Below, one piece after another: positions 56,501 through 64,000 of a DNA stretch of 64,000 bases. The notes below the pieces were generated by a model that was not told the origin of the DNA, did no database searches, and was given only the letters and a program-made list of their open reading frames with translations. Both the position numbers and the translations under genes were made by a program. How positions within the stretch are numbered: position 1 is the first letter of the stretch; each line of letters begins with the position of its first letter. This stretch comes from CAZWDO01 sp964632485 [NCBI: uncultured bacterium] (GTDB lineage: Bacteria > JAGOEH01): positions 70,909 to 134,908 of the forward strand of contig CAZWDO010000010.1 of NCBI GenBank assembly GCA_964632485.1, read 5' to 3'.

Positions 56501-57385
56501 CGGGAACAGCATCTATTGCATAAAATCATCTCGCGAGGTTCAAAGCTGCATGAATATAGCGGACAGATGGGCAAATACGGCATCAAAACCGGATTGACGG
56601 AGGCGTTTCTGATTGACGGCGAAACGCGGGATCGAATTTTAGATGCCGATGCCGGTTCCCGCCGCCTGATCAAGCCCTTTTTACTGGGAAGGGACATCCA
56701 ACCTTATGCGAGCCCCAGCAACAGCAGTTGGCTGATTCTCATACCCAAGGGTTTTACCATCAGGCGCAACTTGCCGCCGGACCATCCCTACTACGTGGGC
56801 GAGCCGATGCCCCGCTATGGCTATATGGAATACGACGAGGCCTGGGCGTGGTTTGCCGGGAACTATCCGGGAATCGCCGCTCATTTGATCCGGTACCGGG
56901 ACCAGGCTGAGGCGAGAACCGACCGGGGCGATTACTGGTGGGAACTTCGGGCCTGTGATTATTACGACAAATTTGAGCGGCCTAAGATTATGTATCAGAG
57001 GTTCCAGGTAAAACCCTGTTTTATTTTGGATAATGAAGGGATGTACTGCAATGATTCAATATGGTTCATCCCGGGCGATGACCGGGTGTTGCTGGGGATA
57101 CTGAATTCAAAAATGGGGTGGTGGCTGATTTCCAAATATTGTACCGCGATTCAAAACGGATACCAATTGATTTGGAAATATTTTAGTCAAATTCCGATCT
57201 GCCTGGGTGATAGCGAGTTGAGAGAAGATATCGCGCGCCGGGTGGACAAAGTCCTGGTTATGAAAAAGCAGACCTCCGCCGCTGATACCACGGCGCTCGA
57301 AGCCGAGGTCGATCAATTGGTATATCGCCTTTACGCGCTTGCGCCCCCGGAAATTGAAATTATCGAGAACAGCATACGCTTATGA
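53525..57385 (+). CDS. Type IIG restriction-modification enzyme, single chain
   Basis: 1286 residues; GTG start 10 nt after AGGAG. An N-terminal PD-(D/E)XK-like nuclease carries D75 and E93-A-K95 (SDLVIHS then IIEAKKP). A helical region leads to the gamma-class N6-adenine methyltransferase: motif I CDPAVGSGHFL near 560 and motif IV NPPYIRQ near 847. The C-terminal third, with YGIKTGLTEAFLID and SNSSWLILIPKG, is a TaqI-type target-recognition domain. One polypeptide therefore reads, methylates and cuts its site, as in Eco57I- or MmeI-type enzymes. Recognition sequence unknown. A short frame overlaps its stop. Confidence 0.92.
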   Translation: MEIRILKPRKALNKAFLKVKPNRTDIERFKTNLSQLLDRVNDSESEEFHKNLVSDFLKDTYYKQNHFINTKDRSDLVIHSANRAASSVAVIIEAKKPTNRPEMLKAFSLVETPRQMLSKINVKAFQELVLYYMRERISQKNIEIKYLIATNINEWFIFDATLFEKLFAQNKSFVQRFIDFESRRLADTHTDFFYKQIAEPFIADLNQDIEFTYFDIRDYEKVLRNADKKDDKQLIALFKLFSPEHLLKLPFANDSNTLDRRFYSELLHIIGLNETRTGNRKLIERNPKGKRNTGSLLENVIVQLESLDKISRLDNPDRFGANLQERLFNVGLELCITWINRILFLKLLEAQLITYHKGDRSYEFLKLEKIKDYDELNSLFFQVLARKQNERNDDVKAKFAKVPYLNSSLFEPADMEHSTLFVSNLSNDKSIPIFSSTILKDSSGRKRSGNIDSLAYLFEFLSAYDFSSEGSEDIQEDNKTLINASVLGLIFEKINGYKDGSFFTPGFVTMYMCRETICQSALQKFNEVKGWNCRDIDSLYDKIEDRDEANRIINDLKICDPAVGSGHFLVSALNEIIAIKNDLKILQDREGRRLKEYHLEVVNDELIVTDEDGELFEYNPANRESRRIQEALFHEKQAIIENCLFGVDINPNSVTICRLRLWIELLKNAYYKNETELETLPNIDINIKCGNSLISRFPLDADLKQALQKSASKWTIESYRLAVDAYRNAQNKEQKREMERLIKEIKSNFRSEISQNDPKVKRLRNVNGELFTLINQGQLFEFSINEKADWNKKVEMLTAEIQQLEAEIEEIMSNKIFENAFEWRFEFPEVLNDNGDFTGFDGVIGNPPYIRQEELKPFKAYFKINYNFYSGAADIYLYFIERGFGILKDAGAFTFIMPNKFMQAGYGMPARKFLAESQLLEIVDFGDYQIFDEATTYPCILRARKNRAVGDFDATKIISPDFAANFPQYIRTGRNRMKQDALSAETWVIAAPREQHLLHKIISRGSKLHEYSGQMGKYGIKTGLTEAFLIDGETRDRILDADAGSRRLIKPFLLGRDIQPYASPSNSSWLILIPKGFTIRRNLPPDHPYYVGEPMPRYGYMEYDEAWAWFAGNYPGIAAHLIRYRDQAEARTDRGDYWWELRACDYYDKFERPKIMYQRFQVKPCFILDNEGMYCNDSIWFIPGDDRVLLGILNSKMGWWLISKYCTAIQNGYQLIWKYFSQIPICLGDSELREDIARRVDKVLVMKKQTSAADTTALEAEVDQLVYRLYALAPPEIEIIENSIRL

Positions 57386-57507
57386 CAGGCATGATGATAC
57401 TTGAAATAGAATCTCTTCAAACGCAGCGCGCCCGCATTCGCCTGAATAGATATTGTGTTTCGATCAATGGGGTGTCATCTTTCGTTTTGTATGGGGGGCG
57501 GCGATAA
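57382..57507 (+). CDS. Possible 41-residue coupled small ORF
   Basis: The ATG overlaps the stop of the restriction enzyme gene (ATGA). The frame starts MTGMMILEIESLQTQ, is rich in Arg and ends GGRR. Overlap suggests translational coupling, but there is no motif and the length is near what chance allows. It ends 5 nt before the convergent gene. Confidence 0.25.
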   Translation: MTGMMILEIESLQTQRARIRLNRYCVSINGVSSFVLYGGRR

Positions 57508-57512
57508 TTTTT

Positions 57513-58001
57513 CTAAAAATAATCGGTTTTCAGCAGGTAGAAGTTGAAGGGCGGGAAGAGGGTGGCGATGATTTGGCCATGAATTTCGTTGACTTCGGCT
57601 TCCGGTATGCGGCGAACGATGTCCCGCCATGATTCGCGGCCGCAAAGCAAGCGGCATAACTCACGGGATGGTAAGCGGATTTCGATGTTTTCAGTGTTTT
57701 GGGACAGTGGTTGCCCGGTGATGTGGAACTGGCCATCGCGGTAGAGCAGGCAGGCTTCTTGCAGAAGATCGTCGGGCCGGATGCGCATGGAAAACGAAAC
57801 ATCGTGATAGCGGGATTTTTCGATGCGGTGGTTCAATTCCGGCAACAGTTCGCTGAGCGCCTGGCGGAGATCGACGACGCGCATCATGGGGCCGCCGGCG
57901 CCTGGCGCGTTGTAGATGCGCTGCAACGTGGCGCCGCAATCCCGCAGGGTTGCGATGGCGGGACTGTCGGGATCCAGGTAAAACGGGATGATAGTCGTTT
58001 G
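57513..58001 (-). pseudogene. C-terminal SCP2-like part of the amber-interrupted Eis-like acetyltransferase
   Basis: Directly after the TAG at 58004-58002, in the same frame, the reading continues QTTIIPFYLDPDSPAI and then GGPMMRVVDLRQALSELLP, LLYRDGQFHITG and a hydrophobic end. This is the linker and the sterol-carrier-like C-terminal domain of Eis-type acetyltransferases. A TTG at 57926 could restart translation but it lies inside the conserved part and has no good ribosome site, so I read this as the second piece of one gene of 417 codons. Confidence 0.75.
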
Positions 58002-58766
58002 CTAATGATGCGGCGACCGCCGCGCCTCGCCGAGCATCAGCCAGCGCGTGGGCTCGTCGATGGCAGCCAATTCCTTGACGGTAAACTGGTTGCTATACTC
58101 ATCGATTAAAAACAGATAGCCGATCAGCTTGCCGTCGCGCCAATAACCATGGAAATTTTTCCCCAACAGCCGAAAAGGATAGCCATATCCGCTTCGATCG
58201 ACCATGCCCGGGCAATTTTCGTATTCTTCTTCAGTCAACGCCTGAACCGCTTCCCGGTCGCGCTCCTCCCAGTTGCGGCGCTCGATCGCCTCATCCGGCG
58301 GGATATCGGGCAACAGGTGTCCCGGGATGGAGGTCAGGTGTTCGGCCAGCATTTCACTGTAACCGAAGCGCTCGTAATAGCGGGGGATGCCGTAGAGTAG
58401 GCTCAGTCCGTACGGTTTGCGGGCCATGGCTTCCACCGCGTGGGTCATGAGCCGGCCGGCCAGTCCGTGGCGGCGGTATTCGGGATGGGCGCAGACGTCG
58501 CCGATACCCGCGATAGTGAGCCGCGCGCGGCCGATGCGCACTTTTTTCTCGACGATCATGACATGCGCGACCACCCGCTCGCTATCCAGGGCGATCCAGG
58601 AGTTTTCCGGGCGGTAGTGGGGATCTTCGCGCTGATAGGCGATGATTTTGGTATAAAAATCGAAATAGCTGCGGCGGGCGAATACCCTGGAAGAGAGATC
58701 GGCGATCTGAATTAATTCCTCGTCCGTTGACGCTGGGCGTATTTCAAATGTAGTTTGTTCAGTCAT
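58002..58766 (-). CDS. Eis-like GNAT acetyltransferase, N-terminal part ended by an in-frame TAG
   Basis: 254 residues. Two GNAT-type units: the first has the acetyl-CoA loop GDVCAHPEYRRHGLAGRLM near residue 90 and GIPRYYERFGY; the second begins near 160 and is cut at ARRSPHH. Eis-type enzymes acetylate amines on small molecules such as aminoglycosides, or proteins, and are usually about 400-420 residues, ending in an SCP2-like domain. That domain follows here in the same frame behind the TAG. The start overlaps the antiporter gene by 8 nt. Either a recent nonsense mutation, readthrough or a sequence error. Confidence 0.8.
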   Translation of the reverse strand: MTEQTTFEIRPASTDEELIQIADLSSRVFARRSYFDFYTKIIAYQREDPHYRPENSWIALDSERVVAHVMIVEKKVRIGRARLTIAGIGDVCAHPEYRRHGLAGRLMTHAVEAMARKPYGLSLLYGIPRYYERFGYSEMLAEHLTSIPGHLLPDIPPDEAIERRNWEERDREAVQALTEEEYENCPGMVDRSGYGYPFRLLGKNFHGYWRDGKLIGYLFLIDEYSNQFTVKELAAIDEPTRWLMLGEARRSPHH

Positions 58767-60072
58767 GATTTATCTCACTACTTTGAGGCTCTTCGATTTT
58801 TTTCTGCTGATCGCCGGTTATCTCAGGGAGTGTTTCCGGGAATGGTTGGAGGACGAAGTTATATACCGGAGACAGGTAAGGGGCTTTCAGGGTTAAGGCG
58901 GATACCAGCCCTGCCGCTATCAGAATGCTGAAAAAAACTACAATATTGGCGATATCCTGCACAATATCGGCATTGGCGACACCATATTGCAAAGGTATTG
59001 AGGCCAGCACGGCCGCCGCCAGCCCTTTGGGCACCAATGCGGCCATGGTGAACGCATCCTCGCGTTTTATGGCTTTTGACATGGTGAACCGAAGGCTCAC
59101 CAACCGTCCTAGGAAAATTAAAACCGTGATGGCAAAACCGCCGGCAATAATTTTCCAGTTGGTAAATTTTATGGATAACCCCAGATAAATAAAGAAGAAA
59201 ATTTTCAATAAAAATACGATTTCCTGAAAAAAGGTACGCTCATAAGATGATATTTCATCCTGCGGACCCACTCCGAAGCGGGTGAACTGGCGGATTCGTT
59301 CAACTGAAACAAGTTTCAAATTGGCCATGGTAATTCCGAACGAGAGGGAGGCAATGGCTCCGCTATAACCCAGAAATTCGGAAAAGCCGTAGAGGACAAA
59401 GATATAGGCCAGGGTGGTAATGGCGGTGTTGGGGAGCTGTTTAAGCCGTTTGAGCAAAAACGCCCAGAGAAATCCGCCAATCGAGCCAATTACTGCCGCA
59501 AGGATGAGTGATGCCAGAATTTTACCCAATATTTGCCCGGTTCCGATGCTGCCTGAACGGTAAGCCTCCAGCAAACTCATAGTGGTGACAATACAGATAA
59601 CGTCGGTGAGGGCTGATTCAAGAAAAAGAACCATATAGGTCAGTTTTCCTACCTGGAGTTTATTGATAATCGGAATTACGACCGCGGAACTCGTGCCTCC
59701 CAGAATTACGCCGGTCAGAAGCGCTACAATTTTCGGTACTCCGAATAGCAGCCACATGGGTAAAGCGACTAACCCGCAGGTTACGACGAATGTCACTAAT
59801 GTAACCACCAGGGTCTCGTCTATCGAATCTTTGATTTCGCTAATATTCAGATGGATGCCCCCTTCAAATAGAATGACGATCAAAGCGATGGTAGTGGCAA
59901 CGCTACCGAATTTACCGAAATCTTCCGGGCGGACCAGTCCCAGTATGGGACCGATTAGAATACCCAGAATCATCAGCAACAGAACGTCCGGAATCCGTGT
60001 GCGTTCGAAGACCGAAGTGAACAGGTGTGCGGAAAATATGATCAATCCGACCGCAATGATGACGATGGACAT
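58759..60072 (-). CDS. Cation:proton antiporter (CPA family)
   Basis: 437 residues from ATG 60072 with GGAGG upstream; a longer start at 60117 has no ribosome site. About 12-13 helices. It shows ARIPDVL-type entry (RTRIPDVLLLMILGILIGP), FEGGIHLN, GGTSSAVVIPII, and ESALTDVICIV with the Asp used for ion exchange. Such proteins swap Na+ or K+ for H+ at the inner membrane. A short charged tail (about 30 residues, ending SSEINHD) lacks a TrkA-type nucleotide domain. It precedes and overlaps the acetyltransferase. Confidence 0.9.
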   Translation of the reverse strand: MSIVIIAVGLIIFSAHLFTSVFERTRIPDVLLLMILGILIGPILGLVRPEDFGKFGSVATTIALIVILFEGGIHLNISEIKDSIDETLVVTLVTFVVTCGLVALPMWLLFGVPKIVALLTGVILGGTSSAVVIPIINKLQVGKLTYMVLFLESALTDVICIVTTMSLLEAYRSGSIGTGQILGKILASLILAAVIGSIGGFLWAFLLKRLKQLPNTAITTLAYIFVLYGFSEFLGYSGAIASLSFGITMANLKLVSVERIRQFTRFGVGPQDEISSYERTFFQEIVFLLKIFFFIYLGLSIKFTNWKIIAGGFAITVLIFLGRLVSLRFTMSKAIKREDAFTMAALVPKGLAAAVLASIPLQYGVANADIVQDIANIVVFFSILIAAGLVSALTLKAPYLSPVYNFVLQPFPETLPEITGDQQKKIEEPQSSEINHD

Positions 60073-60504
60073 GGCGCCTCCTGAGGTTTGGGGTTTACTG
60101 TCAATAATATAATACAAAAAAGGGAATTGTCAACAATAGATTCTTTAGTAGAAAATGTCGGCGGTGGACTGTGTGGTCGCAATCGTTACATTCGCGGCCG
60201 GGAGGGAAACGCGGCGACGAGGCGGATATTGGCCGGGCATCCGCATGAAACGCGCCGGATTCTTGCCGCGGAAAAATAATTGACGGGCCGCAATTGCCCC
60301 GCCTGGAAACGGGTTTGGGCGGCGGGGCGCGCCGAACGGCGGGAGTCTTTGCTGCAAGCGGGGCGCCAGTCGCGGGCTATCGACCGAGCGCGGCTTTCCG
60401 GCTTCCGGCTTCCGGGACGGAAACGGGTGTTGCCGCGGCGTTGATATCATCGAAGGATTCAGTAAAAAAAGTCATTCGTATCACTTTTGTATCAGAAAAT
60501 ATCA

Positions 60505-60533
60505 TTGACAAAACAGGATGTTTTGAATATATT
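60505..60533 (+). promoter_or_regulatory. Promoter of the giant repeat gene
   Basis: TTGACA (60505-60510), 17-nt spacer, TATATT (60528-60533), the only AT-rich island in this GC-rich gap. Confidence 0.65.
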
Positions 60534-60653
60534 GAAAGCCGGTTTCGCGTTTACGCGGAACCCGAGCGCAGGCTGTACCCGAAATCGAGAAAGGGGATTT
60601 TCCCGTCATTTCCGTATAACCATCTTTTCCCCGGCTGAAGTTTCCGCTTGCAT

Positions 60654-60680
60654 GCGGCGGATATCGATTATATCCGCCGC
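60654..60680 (+). other. Perfect 11-bp hairpin in the leader
   Basis: GCGGCGGATAT and ATATCCGCCGC pair completely around a 5-nt loop (CGATT). No T run follows, so it is not a normal terminator. It would form early in the leader transcript. Confidence 0.6.
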
Positions 60681-60928
60681 GGCGGTATTGCGGCATAAGC
60701 GGGGGATAATCGTCCTTTTTACGAATGTATCGCGGTGAAAAGGCGTCGCGGGCAGCCAATGGCTCGGGAATTGGGCCGAAACGGTTCTTCATCCCGAAAA
60801 ATTGGCGGCGGCAAGGAATCAATGCGGTTGCGGGAAAGATTCTCCATGAAACGAGGGCGGTCCCGGCGCGGGGAATGCGCGCGGGGGAGCCGGAATCGGC
60901 GGATTTTACCGCCGGGAAAGGGATAGCC

Positions 60929-63900
60929 ATGGCTCGCTGGAGAATGATGTGGCTGATTGTGTGGACGGTAGCGCTGGCGGCGCCTTCGGCGGCGCGGGTG
61001 GTGAGGCAGGACGGGGGCGGGGACGCCGCGACCGTCATGGAAGCGGTGATCGACGCCGCGGGCGGGGATATCGTGGAGATACAAGACAACAACATTTACA
61101 ACGAGCACATCGAATTGTTTTCGGGCGTGACGCTTCGCGGCGGCGCGGGCTGGCGGCCGATCGTTCGCTATGACGGCTCCAGCGCGGACAGCGCGGTGAT
61201 CCGCGTGGCGACGGTGGAAGCGGTGCGCGTGGAAAACCTGACGATATTGGGCGTTCCGGCGCGTTCGCAGTACGGGATCCGGGGAGGGAACGGCCGGGTG
61301 ATTCTGGAGAGCGACTCGGTGGCCGGCTGCCGGACCGCGGTGTTGCTGACGCGGGCGGCGGCGGGGGATACGCTGCGGGCGGTGGCGATAGCGGGGTGTT
61401 CGGCGTACGGGATCGAATGCCGGGGGGCGTCGCCGGAGATTCGGGATTGCCGGATATCGGGGTGCGCCACGGCGGCGGTGTCGTGTTCGTCGGGAGCGTC
61501 GCCGCGTTTATCGGGCAGCCGGTTGTGGAACAACGGAGGCTGGGGGATGATGTTGGCGGCTGACGGGACGAGCCGACCGGTGATCGGCGATACGCTGACG
61601 GCGGCCAATGAGATTTACGGCAATGCGTCGGGGGCGATCTATCTGCCGCCATTATGGGAGGCGGAGCTCGCGGCGGGTTGGAATTACTGGGGATTGACCG
61701 ACTGCGCGGCCTTGGCGGCGGCGCTTCCGCTTCGGGTCCGGTGGAAGCCGGCCCTGGCGGGCGATTTGCAGACACCCGTCTGGTGCAACACGGCGCCGGC
61801 GGCGGCCAGCGCCCCGGCGCCGGCGGATTACGCCGCGAATGTGGGCAAACAGGCGGATTTGTGCTGGCGGGGGTACGATGCGGACGGGGACAGCCTGCGC
61901 TACCGAATTTTGCTGGACACGGTCAATCCGCCCGTCGTCGAACGGGCGGCGGATCATCCATATCGGACGCTGGACGCGGGGACGTTGACGCCCGGGCGGA
62001 CCTGGTACTGGCGGGTGGAGAGCGACGACGGGACGCAGACGACGGCGGGCCCGACGTGGCGATTCACCGCGGCGGCCAATCAGCCGCCGACGCTGCCCTC
62101 GGCGCCGCGGCCCGGGCATCTGAGCGACAGTTCGGGCATCCGTCCCGAGTTGCGCTGGACGGGCGGCGACGCGGACGGCGACGCCGCGACCTACGATATC
62201 TATTTCGGCGCGGGCGCGGGCGAACCGCCCCTTGTCGTTTCCGGCCAGCGCGCCGCGTATTATCCTCCGGGGGTCTTGAGCCACGGCGCGGAATACCGGT
62301 GGAAGATCGCAGCGCGCGACAGCGAGGGCGCCGCGACCGCTGGCCCGCTCTGGAGTTTTACGACGCGGGCCGATGGTCCTCCCTCGGTTCCGACGCGTCT
62401 GTTCCCGATCGATAGCGTGGCCGATCCCTTGGGCGTGAATCTGCTCTGGAGCGGGGGCGACGCGGACGGCGACACCGTGCATTACGACGTCTATTTCGGC
62501 GCGGACACCCTGAGCTGGCTGCTCGTGTCGGCCGATCAGGCGGACAGTTATTACGCGGCGGGCAATCTGGCCGTCAACGCGCGCTACTGGTGGCGGATTC
62601 GCGCCCATGACGGCGACGATACCATCGCCGGTCCGGCATGGAGTTTCACCGCGGGCAATGGCGCGGATACCGCGCCGCTGCTGATGCTGAACGCGCCCGC
62701 GGATCATGCCTCGGGCGTCGCCGCGGATGTGGAGCTGGCCTGGACCGGAATCGACGACGAGGGCGGGGAGGTGCGCTACGATGTGTGGCTGGACCGGGTC
62801 GATCCGCCGGCGCGGCGGGTGGCGGCGGATCGGGCGGCGACAAGCTGGAGCGGCGGGGAATTGGAAGCGGGGGCGACGTATTACTGGCGGGTATCGGCGA
62901 GCGACGGCGCGAATCTGCGGCTGAGCGCGATCCGCGAGTTCACGGTGGCCGCCTCGAGCGCGCCGCGTACGCCGCTGATCGTCGGCGGTCCCGCGGAAGG
63001 GGCGCCGGAAACGATCTACGGCTACGATGTGGCCATCCGCGACCGCGAGGCGCAGCGGCTGTATTGCCGCCTGGACTGGGATGACGGCGATACGTCCCGG
63101 ATCGTCTGGCACGGTCCCTTGTCGTACGGGGACACGGTGCGTTTTGATCATGCCTGGAGCGATACGGGAACCTATCTCGTTCGGGCGCGGGCGCGGGACG
63201 AAGCGGACAGCTTGTCGGCGTGGAGTTCGACCTTGAGCGTGCATATCGCGATCGCCAATCAGGCTCCGGGCGCCCCCCTGGTGACGGGACCGGCGGGAGG
63301 CTATGTCGATGCCAGCCTGTCCGTGGAAGCGGTGAGCGTCGACGGCGACGGGGACAGCGTGTCCTATTGGTATGACTGGGGAGACGGCGACAGCGACGGG
63401 TGGTCTCTGTTGCGGGCCTCGGGAGAGTCGCTGACGCTCGATCATGCCTGGAGCGCGGCAGGCGCCTATGCGGTGCGGGTCAAGGCGCGCGACAGCCGGG
63501 GCGCCGAGTCGGATTGGGGAACGCATACCGTGAACATCAGCGACAACCAGCCTCCCGGGACGGCGGGCGAGATACAGGGCCCGACGGCGTTGTACTCGGG
63601 CGACAGCGCCCTTTACCGGGGCGCGAGCGCGGACCCGGAAGGCGACATCGTGTATTACCGGTGGTCGTGGGGGGACGGGGATACGACCGGCTGGCGGGGC
63701 CCCTATGCGAGCGGGGACACGGCGAGCGCGAGCCATGCGTGGTCTTCGGCGGGCGAGTACGGCGCGCGGGTTTTGGCGCGCGACGCCGGGGGGCATGCCT
63801 CCGCGGCGTGGAGTCCCCCCCATGTTGTAAGCGTCAGCGACAACCAGCCGCCCTCCGCTCCGGCGTGGATCGCGGCTCCGGACAGCGCCGTGACGGACCG

Positions 63901-64000
63901 TTTCCGCTGGTGGCGGGCGCGCGCCATGGACGGGGAAGGCGACAGCGTGTATTACCGGTGGTCGTGGGGGGACGGGGATACGACCGGCTGGCGGGGCCCC
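60929..64000 (+). CDS. Giant secreted protein: beta-helix, fibronectin-III-like and PKD repeats, 3' end beyond window
   Basis: Open from ATG 60929 to the right edge, at least 1024 codons, with AAAGGGA upstream. A signal peptide (1-22) is followed by a right-handed beta-helix domain (about 25-280: GDIVEIQDNNIYNEHIEL, SGVTLRGGAGWRPIV, YGIECRGASPEIRDCRISG). Four fibronectin-III-like units follow (about 300-675), each with a GDADGD-type turn and YWRI or YWRV plus W-FT end. Then PKD domains run to the edge, with WGDGD and HAWS-GTY motifs. Such proteins are secreted or surface-attached adhesins or enzymes. GC is far above the rest of the window. Long antisense frames opposite it are composition shadows. 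Confidence 0.88.
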   Translation, partial: MARWRMMWLIVWTVALAAPSAARVVRQDGGGDAATVMEAVIDAAGGDIVEIQDNNIYNEHIELFSGVTLRGGAGWRPIVRYDGSSADSAVIRVATVEAVRVENLTILGVPARSQYGIRGGNGRVILESDSVAGCRTAVLLTRAAAGDTLRAVAIAGCSAYGIECRGASPEIRDCRISGCATAAVSCSSGASPRLSGSRLWNNGGWGMMLAADGTSRPVIGDTLTAANEIYGNASGAIYLPPLWEAELAAGWNYWGLTDCAALAAALPLRVRWKPALAGDLQTPVWCNTAPAAASAPAPADYAANVGKQADLCWRGYDADGDSLRYRILLDTVNPPVVERAADHPYRTLDAGTLTPGRTWYWRVESDDGTQTTAGPTWRFTAAANQPPTLPSAPRPGHLSDSSGIRPELRWTGGDADGDAATYDIYFGAGAGEPPLVVSGQRAAYYPPGVLSHGAEYRWKIAARDSEGAATAGPLWSFTTRADGPPSVPTRLFPIDSVADPLGVNLLWSGGDADGDTVHYDVYFGADTLSWLLVSADQADSYYAAGNLAVNARYWWRIRAHDGDDTIAGPAWSFTAGNGADTAPLLMLNAPADHASGVAADVELAWTGIDDEGGEVRYDVWLDRVDPPARRVAADRAATSWSGGELEAGATYYWRVSASDGANLRLSAIREFTVAASSAPRTPLIVGGPAEGAPETIYGYDVAIRDREAQRLYCRLDWDDGDTSRIVWHGPLSYGDTVRFDHAWSDTGTYLVRARARDEADSLSAWSSTLSVHIAIANQAPGAPLVTGPAGGYVDASLSVEAVSVDGDGDSVSYWYDWGDGDSDGWSLLRASGESLTLDHAWSAAGAYAVRVKARDSRGAESDWGTHTVNISDNQPPGTAGEIQGPTALYSGDSALYRGASADPEGDIVYYRWSWGDGDTTGWRGPYASGDTASASHAWSSAGEYGARVLARDAGGHASAAWSPPHVVSVSDNQPPSAPAWIAAPDSAVTDRFRWWRARAMDGEGDSVYYRWSWGDGDTTGWRGP
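63649..63703 (+). repeat. 55-bp exact direct repeat, copy 1, in PKD unit
   Basis: Identical to 63946-64000 and 297 bp (99 codons) before it, in the same frame. It encodes the core VYYRWSWGDGD of one PKD unit and the following TTGWRGP. Identity at the base level points to recent duplication or gene conversion between units. Confidence 0.95.
63946..64000 (+). repeat. 55-bp exact direct repeat, copy 2, cut by window end
   Basis: Second copy of the element at 63649-63703; the match may extend past the window edge. Confidence 0.95.

Larger units (their letters stand above)
60118..60928. other. GC-rich intergenic region before the giant repeat gene
   Basis: No convincing gene. By eye the base composition rises sharply from about 60150, with short repeats such as three copies of CGGCTTCC near 60400. 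An AT-rich island (about 60445-60540) carries the promoter below. From there a leader of about 390 nt runs to the ATG at 60929 and contains the hairpin at 60654-60680. Confidence 0.5.

Noticed and set aside
57927-58001. Frameshift between the two acetyltransferase parts
   Set aside because: The two parts are in the same frame; only the TAG separates them, so no indel is needed.
61654-62415. Plus-strand 253-codon frame in the GC-rich region
   Set aside because: Gly/Arg-rich shadow in a different frame from the repeat protein.
61652-63823. 723-codon open frame on the minus strand opposite the giant gene
   Set aside because: Arg/Pro-rich, low-complexity translation with no domain; the plus-strand frame shows signal peptide, beta-helix, FN3 and PKD repeats. 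It is open only because of high GC.
1-64000. CRISPR array, rRNA operon, prophage or integron
   Set aside because: No regularly spaced short repeats, rRNA sequence, phage structural genes or integrase were seen.

Overview
The window looks like a chromosomal stretch from a Gram-negative bacterium of the FCB type (Bacteroidota-like relatives such as Calditrichota or KSB1-like candidate phyla). The grounds are a TonB-dependent receptor, a PorP-like barrel joined to an OmpA domain, an LpoB-type lipoprotein, an RND/TolC-type efflux set and HflKC, at a GC content that looks close to 45% by eye. This placement is inference; no rRNA is present to settle it. Clear sigma70-type promoters (TTGACA, 17-nt spacer, TATAAT-like) recur through the window.

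Layout. 1-4756 (+): ROK kinase (5' cut), MFS transporter, SIS sugar-phosphate protein and a Tat-exported D-aminoacylase-like amidohydrolase, probably an amino-sugar or peptidoglycan-fragment salvage cluster. 4961-6643 (+): a REC-PAS-PAS-GGDEF diguanylate cyclase. 6711-14125 (-): GNAT, dprA, an NtrC-like sigma54 activator with a degenerate receiver, moxR, a TrmN6-like methyltransferase, guaA and a small exported protein. 14430-14820: a decayed transposase. 15029-19623: a TYW1-like radical SAM protein (-), a Tat-exported dipeptide epimerase (+), an orphan PAAR-like DUF4280 protein (+) and a PBP4-type D-Ala-D-Ala carboxypeptidase (+). 19573-37839 (-): a co-directional run of 18 kb with many short overlaps: radC, recO, a HAD phosphatase, an NlpC/P60 hydrolase, a PAS pseudo-histidine-kinase, a REC protein, a TPR protein, hflKC, PorP-OmpA, lpoB-like and its TPR partner, dnaJ-rsmE-ClpX-like AAA+, and an AlkP-superfamily/VanZ fusion.

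37902-37977 is tRNA-His(GUG) with its own promoter and terminator. Then come argH and a TPR-GGDEF membrane protein (-), a TonB receptor and a secreted lipoprotein (+), a small exported protein (-), the RND efflux operon (+), a DMT-like protein and a Na+/Ca2+ exchanger (+). A fused type IIG restriction-modification enzyme (+) follows. An Eis-like acetyltransferase is interrupted by an in-frame amber codon, and next to it lies a cation/proton antiporter (-).

The right edge (about 60.1-64 kb) is abruptly GC-rich. It carries a very large, open-ended secreted gene (60929 to the window end) that begins with a beta-helix and continues with fibronectin-III-like and PKD repeats. Recurrent themes are envelope and peptidoglycan turnover, proteostasis (DnaJ, ClpX-like, HflKC) and signalling by proteins with degenerate receiver or kinase active sites.
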